Assembly (NCBI GenBank): GCA_021815405.1
Contig: JAKAGV010000010.1
Coordinates: 1 to 64,000, forward strand
Reading direction: 5' to 3'
From: Bacteroidota bacterium
GTDB lineage: Bacteria > Bacteroidota > Ignavibacteria > Ignavibacteriales > Ignavibacteriaceae
DNA: 64,000 bases
Under the pieces are notes generated by a model that did no database searches, had not been told where the DNA came from, and saw only the letters and a list, made by a program, of their open reading frames with translations. The stretch's first letter is position 1. The number at the start of each line of letters is the position of its first letter. Positions 53,989 through 62,509 of this stretch are shown here, piece by piece. A program made the position numbers and the translations under genes.

Positions 53989-56900
53989 TTAAAAGTCGAC
54001 TTTCAATCCAAACCAGATATCTCTTGGCTGGTCATATAAAAAGAAAGAATAATTAGGATCATTTATATAAGGTTTAGAACTGGACCTTAAGTCTCCGACT
54101 TTGTCATTACCGGCAATATATTGCCCCGGATTTTGAGACCTTAACTGATCATACTTGGGCGAATTATACATCGGAAGATGAAGTGAAGCCATGTATTGCT
54201 GTTCATCTGAAGCACTTTGGAAAGGATACCCATCATGCATCAAGTTTACTTTTATATTAAACACGTTTGAACAGTCAATATAGAAAGTAGCATTTGTCCC
54301 GGCAATTGGAAAAGTTTTGCTAAGCTTCAAATCAACCATATAGTAATCCGGCCATTCGAGATTGTTATTTGTAAATGGATCGTTTAACGGATTCCAGGTA
54401 AAGTAGCTTCCGGCAGTCCATTGAGCAAAGAATGATAACTCCCAGTTTCCGAAAATATCAAGACCGCCAAGCTGTGGACCCCATTTATCCGGTGAACGGA
54501 AAACAAAATTAGCATTAACGCTTGGTTGGGGTAATGCACGCGTATCGTTTCCTTGATATAATAAAGTTTCAGGGTTGTTAATTGCAACATCGGTAATTGT
54601 ACTAACACCGGTGTTGCCGGTTTTAGTCAGCATATAATTGAAATTAATCCAGCCGGTAAACCAGCTATGATCATTCTTAGATAAGTTGACTTCAAGACCC
54701 TGAATATCCTGATATTGGTTGTTTAAATAAGATTTATAATTCAGATTCGAATGATCTGACTGAGCAGATTCATAAGTTACCGTTCCATACTGCCCTGTAA
54801 CATCTTTATAATAACCGGAAACTCGCACTATATAATTCTGGTAAAAATTATAAGCAACTCCAAGCTCGTACGAAGTTGTTAACGGTGGTTCTAAATTCGG
54901 ATTTGCCATCTGGTAAAGTCCGTTCTTGGTGTATCTGTATTTGAACTGATACATAGTATAGTATGGCGGATTAGATCTAAACTGACCGTAATTAAAATAG
55001 AATTTCGATTCTGTTGTAATCGGGAAAGAAATTCCTAAACGAGGACTAACAGTAAAATAATTTTTAATTTTCTGCAGGAAGCCTGGATGTGTTTGATTGT
55101 ATTGTTCCCATGCATCCCAAATATAAGAGTTTCCTGTTGCTAAATAACGGTAGAGAGTGCTATCATTTTTACCACCGCCGGGTAATGGCTGAGGTGCAAA
55201 AGCATCATACGCAAAAGGCTGTGCAGGCCAAAGTCCGCCGCCACCGTAATAATAATCAAATCTTACGCCTAAGTTAGCTACTATGTTGCCGTATGAAATT
55301 TGGTCCTGAACAAACATACCTGTTTGGCTTGGCGTCCTATGATAATTAAATTCATAAGCATTATATGAATTCTGATTCCATATTTCATAGAAGATATGGT
55401 TAAGATCGATAAGATTATATTCAATTCCGGCTTTTACATAGTTATGATCATCGATTTGCGAAGTGATATTAAACTTAGCCGAATACTGGGAAGTCTTCTG
55501 ATTATCATGAAGATCGCCTTCCCGATGTCCGAAAGTTAAACCGGATACCCATGGGATTGTAAATGAATATCCGTTATATTGTTCATTACCAAACTGGGAT
55601 TTGCCGTATGGAGTTTCATCAACTCCAAATGGACCAAAGTTTGTAATTGTTGTTGTATCTCTATTATCGCCAGTCGGAGTAAAGTCTGACATAGTCAGAT
55701 AACCGAGAGTAAGTTCATAGAAAGTTTTTTTGCTTAACATCTGATTCAGAGTCAAGCCTGTCATTACAGTAGTTTGATTTAAGATTGGATAATAGTTCGG
55801 ATCATAATCATATACAAAATCATCCGAAGCATATTTAAGATTATCCAAAGGCATAAATCCGCCTCTGTCGCTTGCATCCGGGGCATCTCCATTTACCGGA
55901 ATAATTGGTGATACTCCTATCTCTCTTTTCCAAAGACCGTTCAGCGTTAAACTCATTCCTTCTGCTGGTGTCGATTTTACGGTAAGCAAAGTAGTCGAGT
56001 TCATATCATTATTTAATGTAACAGGAAACGTATAATGCTGCTGCCTTGTATTATTAGAAATATAGAACGTTGCATCGCCGAGGATATGGCTTATAAAAGG
56101 CACCGGACCGCCGAAGCCGCCGTCAAAGTTATAGTCCTGAAAATTTTCTTTACCTGCTCTTTCAGCAAATAATTTCTGCTGAGCTAAAGGAACCGAATAA
56201 CCTAATTTTGCTAAACCGGCATAATCCGGTACTACGCGGAATTGCCATGCAGTAAGTAAATAAAGATCTAACGGAGTTGCGGTAGGCCAGCTGCTGGTTA
56301 CCGCTCTGGATTTTGCCGCAGCATCATAACCTACAAAACTAGGATGCTGCTGCTGCATATATGGATCATTTGCCCATGCACTTGCTGTTCCTTGAAATGC
56401 AACAGCCGGGTCCAGGTACGAAACTAAAAAGTCATTATGCGGATCGTAGAATGATTGCCCAAACCTCCTCATATGTGAATTGTCTGATGATATGTTAAAC
56501 GTGCCATGATAGCCGTCCAACGTACCGCCTTTGGTAGTAATATTAATTAAGCCGGAACGAAAGTTACCGTACTCTGCATTATAACCTCCGGACAATAAAG
56601 ATATCTGCTCGATAGCGCTTAATGGAATTGATGTTTCTGCATTTCCATTTGAAGCATCATTAAATGAGAGACCGTTAACGAAGGTTCCCGTTTGATCGGC
56701 ACTTCCGCCTCTTATTGTCAAATAACCATTTTCTGTACCAACGCCCGGCAGTTTTTCGAGAAATGAATTAATCGCTCTTATACCTGAAGTATTGCTCAAT
56801 TCGTTGTTTGTAACAACAAGCTGGGTGCTTGATACTTCTTTATGAAGCTCGTCTCTTTGCGCAGTTACCACTACTGTCTTCGATTGGATTGTTGACGGTG

Positions 56901-57234
56901 TTAACCTGATATCCTGCTCTGCTACACGATCGAGAGAAACCAGAACGCCTTTTATAATCTGCGATTTATAGCCGATCATGGATACTTTCAAATTATATGT
57001 ACCAACCGGAACGTTAATTATAAAATATTTACCGTCAAGATCCGTAGCGGCGCCTAAGCTTGTACCTTCAACCAGTACATTAGCTCCTACTAATACTTCT
57101 CCCGTTTCCGCATCTTTGACAGTCCCTATTATTCTGCTCCGTGACTGCGCATTTGCAATTGCAGAAAACATGACAAAAATAATTGTCAGAGTTAATCCGA
57201 GTTTTCCTATTGCAGGAAGTACTCTATTACTCAT
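53989..57234 (-). CDS. TonB-dependent receptor, cassette 1
   Basis: 1081 aa outer-membrane transporter. Signal peptide to about 30, carboxypeptidase-regulatory-like domain 33-115 (RIIGTVKDAETGEVLVGANV, DLDGKYFIINVPVGTY), plug domain about 120-240 (INSFLEKLPGVGTENGYLTI, ISLLSGGYNAEYGNFRSGLI), and a long barrel ending PRDIWFGLKVDF. TAGGAG precedes the ATG. Instead of a SusD it is followed by a 725-aa secreted protein and a PorV-like protein. The substrate is unknown; pectin oligosaccharides are suggested by location. Confidence 0.92.
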   Translation of the reverse strand: MSNRVLPAIGKLGLTLTIIFVMFSAIANAQSRSRIIGTVKDAETGEVLVGANVLVEGTSLGAATDLDGKYFIINVPVGTYNLKVSMIGYKSQIIKGVLVSLDRVAEQDIRLTPSTIQSKTVVVTAQRDELHKEVSSTQLVVTNNELSNTSGIRAINSFLEKLPGVGTENGYLTIRGGSADQTGTFVNGLSFNDASNGNAETSIPLSAIEQISLLSGGYNAEYGNFRSGLINITTKGGTLDGYHGTFNISSDNSHMRRFGQSFYDPHNDFLVSYLDPAVAFQGTASAWANDPYMQQQHPSFVGYDAAAKSRAVTSSWPTATPLDLYLLTAWQFRVVPDYAGLAKLGYSVPLAQQKLFAERAGKENFQDYNFDGGFGGPVPFISHILGDATFYISNNTRQQHYTFPVTLNNDMNSTTLLTVKSTPAEGMSLTLNGLWKREIGVSPIIPVNGDAPDASDRGGFMPLDNLKYASDDFVYDYDPNYYPILNQTTVMTGLTLNQMLSKKTFYELTLGYLTMSDFTPTGDNRDTTTITNFGPFGVDETPYGKSQFGNEQYNGYSFTIPWVSGLTFGHREGDLHDNQKTSQYSAKFNITSQIDDHNYVKAGIEYNLIDLNHIFYEIWNQNSYNAYEFNYHRTPSQTGMFVQDQISYGNIVANLGVRFDYYYGGGGLWPAQPFAYDAFAPQPLPGGGKNDSTLYRYLATGNSYIWDAWEQYNQTHPGFLQKIKNYFTVSPRLGISFPITTESKFYFNYGQFRSNPPYYTMYQFKYRYTKNGLYQMANPNLEPPLTTSYELGVAYNFYQNYIVRVSGYYKDVTGQYGTVTYESAQSDHSNLNYKSYLNNQYQDIQGLEVNLSKNDHSWFTGWINFNYMLTKTGNTGVSTITDVAINNPETLLYQGNDTRALPQPSVNANFVFRSPDKWGPQLGGLDIFGNWELSFFAQWTAGSYFTWNPLNDPFTNNNLEWPDYYMVDLKLSKTFPIAGTNATFYIDCSNVFNIKVNLMHDGYPFQSASDEQQYMASLHLPMYNSPKYDQLRSQNPGQYIAGNDKVGDLRSSSKPYINDPNYSFFLYDQPRDIWFGLKVDF

Positions 57235-57469
57235 ATACTACTCCTAAATAAATGAATGTGAACCTATTGTTTGATGATTAAAATTTTTTGATCAAATACT
57301 GATAATAAGTTAAATTTTATTAACAGTATATTTTAAGTGTTAAAGGCAATAAAATAAAAACAAAATCTCCTACTTGAAGTCTTTCTGCAGGTAAACAAAT
57401 AACCTATTATAAAAACGAAATCCATATCTGCATTATTTTCATTAAAAAAGAGAAAAATTTCTCTTGCCA

Positions 57470-57784
57470 ACACGGAAACTATACTTACTCACACGGAAGG
57501 TTTAGCTGCAAAGAGAGTAAGTGATCCTGCATACACGGAACTCTTAGCTGCAGAGAGAGTTACTCCAGCATCAAAGAGGGAAATTGATGCTACGCACATG
57601 GAAGCCCTTCCAACAAATGCGGAAGCCTTAGCTGCAGAGAGAAAAACTCCGGCATCAAAGAGGGAAATTGATGCTACACACATGGAAGTCCTTCCAACAA
57701 ATGCGGAAGCCTTAGCCGCAATAACAGTTACTTCGACGGCATTTAGAGTAATTGAAGCAATGAATAGTGCAATTTATCAACCAC
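57470..57784. repeat. 21-bp (heptad) repeat array open on both strands
   Basis: Fifteen contiguous 21-bp steps, starting at 57470 and advancing by 21 to 57764, without indels. Unit types alternate, for example ACATGGAAGCCCTTCCAAC, ATGCGGAAGCCTTAGCTGC and AGAGGGAAATTGATGCTAC; a higher-order 84-bp copy (57575 and 57659) repeats about 70 bp with three changes. The plus-strand frame is open from 57403 to the stop at 57790-57792 (heptads such as MEALPTN, AEALAAE), with the first ATG only at 57598. The minus strand is also open across the array. Neither frame has a good start, so no gene is called. Confidence 0.85.
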
Positions 57785-58004
57785 AATCATAAATATCCTA
57801 GTTGCAGTATATAAAGCACTTATAACAATTCGAAAAGAAAATTTTTTATGAATAAATCTGCTTTAAAAAATCAAATCAATTATTATGATTTTTCGAAGAT
57901 GATTCATGCATGTTTTCTAAAAAAATTATCAGCGTTATTGTAATTCTGCGATGTATTCTAAGGATATCATTGTGGATAAAAACAAAAGAAAGTAAAAGGT
58001 AATC

Positions 58005-58032
58005 GGTATAGGGTATTTTTTTACCCTATACC
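58005..58032 (-). terminator. Hairpin after the small T9SS gene
   Basis: GGTATAGGGTA (58005-58015) and TACCCTATACC (58022-58032) are perfect 11-bp arms around a six-base loop, 25 bp past the T9SS gene stop. Flanking words GGTAAAAGGTATA/GGTAATCGGTATA echo the 35.3-kb hairpin. It is likely to end or protect the transcript. Confidence 0.6.
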
Positions 58033-58056
58033 TTTTACCATATTTTCTATACCGTA

Positions 58057-59010
58057 TTACTTAAGCAGCATCATCTTTTTACTGATAATTCTGCTTCCTG
58101 TAGAAAGCTGGTAAATATAAATACCTGAGCTTAAGTTATCCGCACTGAAGTTTACTGTATGTTCGCCTGCAGACAAATTTCCATTTACCAATGTTGCTAC
58201 TTTTTGACCGAGCATGTTGTAAACGGTTAAGTTTGCTGTTTCAGATTTATCCAAAGAGAAAGTAATCTGTGTAGACGGGTTGAACGGATTGGGATAATTT
58301 TGCGAAAGTGAAAATACTTTCGGCACCGATTTTTCATTCTCTACTGCCGTTGCCGGAGATGTAGTTCCGTAAACTCTAACATCATACAACACCAAATATT
58401 TTGAAGTACTTGCACTAGAATAATTATACCATGGATAAAATCTCAGCGCGAAAAGTCCGCCATTGTTAATATTCGTATTTATTGTATAGCTGGTATCATG
58501 AGGTAAACCGGAAGAAGGTTGATCTTCTCTAATATCTGGTAAACCTATAACAGTACTTGTAGCAGTAGGATATGTTACGCTATCATAATCAACCAAATTA
58601 TTTTGGCTAAAGTTTGCAGTATCTGTATCCCAATAAACAGCTCCATGCATATAACCATGAGTACCATAGCAAGCCATCCAGAATGCAATGCTGTCAACAT
58701 GAAAATTATTTCCTGCACTAGGTTTAACTAAACACTGTACATATCGTGTATAATCAGGTCCCGGTTCTCCTGCTGCAAAGCCTACTGTACCGGCATTAAT
58801 TCTAACTGCTGGACCGAATGCTGAGCTGCCTGTAAAGTCTTTTATTGTTAACGTACCTGCAAGCTGCATTGTATCTGCAACAAGATTTCCGGTAATAGTA
58901 GCACCCGTAGAATCATCCAGAAACCATTCCGCCTTTGCTGCTGTTTGAGCAAACATCTTTATCGAAAAAATAAAGCATGCTGCTAGAAAAAAAGAAGCTA
59001 ACTTCTTCAT
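58057..59010 (-). CDS. Small T9SS protein with one copy of the CE8-linked module
   Basis: 317 aa from the ATG at 59010, which is preceded by GGAGGT; upstream in-frame ATGs lack this. Signal peptide MKKLASFFLAACFIFSIKMFAQ. One domain (about 25-215) resembles the three N-terminal modules of the large pectin methylesterase: CLVKPSAGNNFHVDSIAFWM, YWDTDTANFSQ, LFALRFYPWYN, KYLVLYDVRVYG. The sorting domain follows (NYPNPFNPSTQITFSL, YNMLGQKVATLV, KKMMLLK). No catalytic motif is visible, so it may be a surface-exposed binding protein of the nearby receptors. It lies between the two receptor cassettes. Confidence 0.78.
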   Translation of the reverse strand: MKKLASFFLAACFIFSIKMFAQTAAKAEWFLDDSTGATITGNLVADTMQLAGTLTIKDFTGSSAFGPAVRINAGTVGFAAGEPGPDYTRYVQCLVKPSAGNNFHVDSIAFWMACYGTHGYMHGAVYWDTDTANFSQNNLVDYDSVTYPTATSTVIGLPDIREDQPSSGLPHDTSYTINTNINNGGLFALRFYPWYNYSSASTSKYLVLYDVRVYGTTSPATAVENEKSVPKVFSLSQNYPNPFNPSTQITFSLDKSETANLTVYNMLGQKVATLVNGNLSAGEHTVNFSADNLSSGIYIYQLSTGSRIISKKMMLLK

Positions 59011-59094
59011 AGAACCTCCATTGTTTTTATTATTGAACATGTTATTTAATGAATTCATCTTACGCAAAATCTCACTTAAACATATCGGAGTTTT

Positions 59095-59128
59095 AGAGTA
59101 ATGGAACAGTTATTTGTTCTATTATTCT
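59095..59128. repeat. Imperfect word-repeat hairpin
   Basis: AGAGTAATGGAACA (59095-59108) pairs with TGTTCTATTATTCT (59115-59128) at 12 of 14 positions around a 6-nt loop. The TAATGGAA word is shared with the 33.35-kb hairpin. It is 65 bp downstream of the PorV-like gene stop on the minus strand. Confidence 0.5.
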
Positions 59129-59192
59129 ATCATTTCATTATCTAATATCTAAGGATCTGCGTAACTATAGTTAATGAATATGCTCTTCTATT

Positions 59193-60206
59193 TTAGAATG
59201 CGACATTTAAAGAAAACCTGTTAACTCCGTTAAAGTATTGGGTACTCGAATAAGAATAATCGACTTCCAATTGAGTCCCGCCGATTTCATGCTCTAAGCC
59301 TACACCTCCTGACCAGCCAAAAATATCCTGATTCGATTGATAACCGGCTCTTAACGATACTGTTTTCATAAAAGTATACTCTATACCTGTATTAACTCTA
59401 TCGGTATAATTATTCGGATGGACAAACTCAGTTGATACCATTATTGAATGATCTTGTGAAAGATTCTTGTTTATTAAATCCATAATGTTCATGCCGAGAC
59501 CGACAGAAAAAGCAAGCGGAAGCGGGGACTGGAAATACTGGTATTGCACAAATGTCGAGAAGTTTCTAATCGACATGCCAAGTCTAAGCGATTCGATACC
59601 TGGGAAATATTTTATGCCCATATCGAATGCCAGCTTGTTTGCATTATTGTCTGATGTAACTCCGTTGGCATCAGTTAATTGACCTAAATTCTGCCCGACG
59701 TATTTTATAGTACCGCCGATTGAGAACTTTTCGCTGACTGCTTTCACATAAGTTAAACCGAAAGAATAAGCGCCTACATTCGGAACATTTCCGGTTAAAA
59801 TATAATTAGCACCGGTACTAGTAGCAGGAACAAAGGCAGTACCTTTAATATCACCGTAATTTACATAAACAAAGCTGAAAGCAACGGCACCATAGTTTCC
59901 TGCATTCCATCCAACGGCACCGGCAAGGTATTTTATATCTGCAATCCATTGCGTCGAAGAAACAAAAGCTTGAAATTGAGATTTCATTTCGGTTAAACCT
60001 GCCGGATTAGAAAATACACTTTCAACGCCGCTGCTTAATGCTGTATTTGCATCTCCCATAGCTGCAGCTTTTGGAGAGACTCCAACCTGGAGGAACGTCA
60101 TTGATGATTGTCCTGCTTGCTTTAAATCCACTCCGGAATCTTGAGCCATCAGATTAAAAGCACACAGCAACAAAGCTAATAAGAATATTTTGGTAAATAG
60201 TTTCAT
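59193..60206 (-). CDS. PorV/PorQ-family outer-membrane protein, cassette 2
   Basis: 337 aa from the ATG at 60206, which has GGAGA about 9 nt upstream; the ATG 11 codons earlier has none and would overlap the upstream gene. Signal peptide MKLFTKIFLLALLLCAFNLMAQ; then VSPKAAAMGDANTALSSGVESVFSNPAGL and beta-strands ending GVNRFSLNVAF. It is clearly a paralogue of the protein at 50757-51767, sharing SPKA-AMG, FS-NPAGL/FY-NPAGL, TQWIADI and SLRAGYQSNQDI/ALRAGYQSNRDI, and has the same gene neighbours. Confidence 0.88.
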   Translation of the reverse strand: MKLFTKIFLLALLLCAFNLMAQDSGVDLKQAGQSSMTFLQVGVSPKAAAMGDANTALSSGVESVFSNPAGLTEMKSQFQAFVSSTQWIADIKYLAGAVGWNAGNYGAVAFSFVYVNYGDIKGTAFVPATSTGANYILTGNVPNVGAYSFGLTYVKAVSEKFSIGGTIKYVGQNLGQLTDANGVTSDNNANKLAFDMGIKYFPGIESLRLGMSIRNFSTFVQYQYFQSPLPLAFSVGLGMNIMDLINKNLSQDHSIMVSTEFVHPNNYTDRVNTGIEYTFMKTVSLRAGYQSNQDIFGWSGGVGLEHEIGGTQLEVDYSYSSTQYFNGVNRFSLNVAF

Positions 60207-60228
60207 CTTAAAATCTCCTATGAAATTG

Positions 60229-62445
60229 TTATCGTGCAATTACCAGTTTCTGGTATGTTATTCCACCATCCGGTGTTTGAAATACAACGATATAAACTCC
60301 ACTGGCAACTGTCTGTCCATTTTCATTGGTCATATTCCATTTATCAGAACCGCTGTCTTCATTATGATAAATTGTATTTACCAGATCGCCGGCTTCTGTA
60401 AATATTCTTATCGTTACAGTATGCGGCAGTTCGTAAAATGTAATTTGAAGATTGGAAGGATTTGCGAAACCATATCCTCTTAGCAGTGGATCATTCCAGT
60501 TAAATGGATTTGGGACCATTGCAATGTTGTCCATATTGCTTCGGACCAAAGCTTCGCCAGTAACGGCAGTATTATTATAAAAATATACTCTGCCGCTGTA
60601 AATTGTTTGTCCTCTATCCGATGGATAAATATTTGGATCGTTAGGAACTTTTTCCATTGCCTCTACATAATAATAATACGTTGCGCCAACACGAATGTGT
60701 GTGTCGGTAAACTGCGTTGTAAATTTGCTGGCTGTTGTATCAGTTCTGTATACTTCTTGATAATAAGTTGTATCGGCATTGGAAAGTTTTTTCATAATCC
60801 GATAACCTATAAAGTTTCCCATACTCTCTGCAGCTGGATCAGACCAGTTAAGGACAATACCTGCACCAGTTCCGGCAACACTTACACTGCTCGGAGGCGG
60901 AGGAGTTATAGGTGCATTATAACCGTGATCAAAGTTCCATTGTGCTTTGCTAACCGACTGATAAACTGAATCTATTCCTGTGCTAATCCATTTATCTTTT
61001 TTGATATCTGTTGGAGTAGCCCCTTGCGGAAACACAAAGTTAGACGGGAACAAACCGGTCGGTGAATTTGGCAAGGGATCCGTTAATGTATTAGTACCCG
61101 TAGTTAAATCGTTATACCATTCTGTACCAACTTGAACAGCTTTTGCTCTGCTGATTCCCGCTATACCAGTTGCGGTTACAATTCTAATTTGCTGACCGGG
61201 TGCAAAGGTGTAAGGACCATAGCACATAATCATACTCTCAAAGGAATTGCAGAAAGGAGAGACACCAAGCTCGCCTCCCGGGGCTGTTTTACCTTCTTCA
61301 TCAAAATTAACTCTATGAAAGCCTGGTCTAATATCGGTGCCGGTCATATCTTCACTCGAAAGTGTACTTCCATTAATTAATTGATAGTATTTTGATGCAT
61401 CGGATCCGGTTGGATCGTAAGCATTATTGAAAAGACCAAGGTTAAGTGTATTCTGCATATTTGCAACTGTTGTAACCGAAGGCTGATTCATATCGTCAAC
61501 ATCGGCTGCATCAACATTATTAACCATAACTCCGGTAGGAATATATGGTGCCTTTGAAGCATGCAGAGTCGCCACAAAAGTGAAGTCATAATCCAAAAGC
61601 CTTCCTCCTTGAACAGTAAGCGGTTGTCCCATTCTATCAGCAAAAATTCCAGAGGTAACTTCAGGATCGTCTGCTGAATAATCATAATATACACGCAAGG
61701 AATCGGTAGTCTTTGCCCCGTAATAATGATACCATTTTCTCGGCGCATTATTATTATAGTATCTATCTACTGTAGCAACTGCCGGATTAGTTCCATCTGC
61801 GTTCTGAAATTGATATTCTCCATCATGAACGAAAATATAAAAATTTGAAAATGTTACAGTAGTATCGTTGGTAAATGTTAAATCAATTATTGAATAATTA
61901 TTATCCAGTCGTTCTCCCCAGGCAAGAACTTTTCTTTGGACCGTTATACCGCACGAATATTTGTTTGTAACGGTAACAGTTTGGTCGCTTGTGCCGATGC
62001 ATTTGGTTGCATCAACAACGGCGCCTCCGAGATCATTTTGCGGAGGTGTACCTGTAACTCCGCCCGTTGTTATTGTATAATTTGGATTTGCATAACGAGT
62101 ATAGTTTTGCATAGGAACAACAACATTACCGTTGGGTTGATCTTTTTCTACCGGCGAGAAGACCGCTGCCTTACCGTTCCAATTATCTGTTGCAACACAA
62201 ATAAAACCGCCAAAGAAGCTTTCGGTTCCCTGAAACCGGCAGCCGTATGCACCGTAATCAGCAAATAAATTTAAGTTGGATGCACCGTATGTTATACCTT
62301 TGTTTCCTCCATTCTCTGTTACACCTCCCCAAAGTCGGTTGACTCGAATTAAAGCTTGAGGGAACAAATTGCTTGCCGAGAAAAATGCTATTATAAAAGC
62401 CGTACGAATAAAATTTATTCGATCTATTTTAATTTTCATTTTCAT
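60229..62445 (-). CDS. Large secreted protein of TonB/PorV cassette 2
   Basis: 738 aa from the ATG at 62445, preceded by GGAG; the longer frame starts inside the gap after the receptor. A signal peptide (FIRTAFIIAFFSASNLFPQ) is followed by LIRVNRLWGGVTENGGNKGI, like its paralogue. Shared with the 725-aa protein: repeated DYSADDPE-type strands, GPYTFAPGQQIRIV versus GPYKMYPGQKVHIV, the KDKWISTGIDSV segment, a fibronectin-like domain (IVLNWSDPAAESMGNFIGYRI) and the ending IRIFTEAGDLVNTIYH...FQTPDG. No enzyme family is recognised. The conserved pairing with a TonB receptor and PorV-like protein suggests one surface complex. Confidence 0.75.
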   Translation of the reverse strand: MKMKIKIDRINFIRTAFIIAFFSASNLFPQALIRVNRLWGGVTENGGNKGITYGASNLNLFADYGAYGCRFQGTESFFGGFICVATDNWNGKAAVFSPVEKDQPNGNVVVPMQNYTRYANPNYTITTGGVTGTPPQNDLGGAVVDATKCIGTSDQTVTVTNKYSCGITVQRKVLAWGERLDNNYSIIDLTFTNDTTVTFSNFYIFVHDGEYQFQNADGTNPAVATVDRYYNNNAPRKWYHYYGAKTTDSLRVYYDYSADDPEVTSGIFADRMGQPLTVQGGRLLDYDFTFVATLHASKAPYIPTGVMVNNVDAADVDDMNQPSVTTVANMQNTLNLGLFNNAYDPTGSDASKYYQLINGSTLSSEDMTGTDIRPGFHRVNFDEEGKTAPGGELGVSPFCNSFESMIMCYGPYTFAPGQQIRIVTATGIAGISRAKAVQVGTEWYNDLTTGTNTLTDPLPNSPTGLFPSNFVFPQGATPTDIKKDKWISTGIDSVYQSVSKAQWNFDHGYNAPITPPPPSSVSVAGTGAGIVLNWSDPAAESMGNFIGYRIMKKLSNADTTYYQEVYRTDTTASKFTTQFTDTHIRVGATYYYYVEAMEKVPNDPNIYPSDRGQTIYSGRVYFYNNTAVTGEALVRSNMDNIAMVPNPFNWNDPLLRGYGFANPSNLQITFYELPHTVTIRIFTEAGDLVNTIYHNEDSGSDKWNMTNENGQTVASGVYIVVFQTPDGGITYQKLVIAR

Positions 62446-62509
62446 TTTTTCTCCAAAATTTTGATTACTGTCTTTCCCGTAAGTAAGGGAAATGACATCT
62501 AAAGACTTT

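Noticed and set aside
57489-57683. Minus-strand 64-codon ORF in the 21-bp array
   Set aside because: Openness follows from the repeat lacking stops; the opposite strand is equally open and no ribosome site is seen.
57848-57943. Short plus-strand ORF starting MNKSALKNQINYYDF
   Set aside because: Only 31 codons, no domain, AT-rich gap; likely chance.
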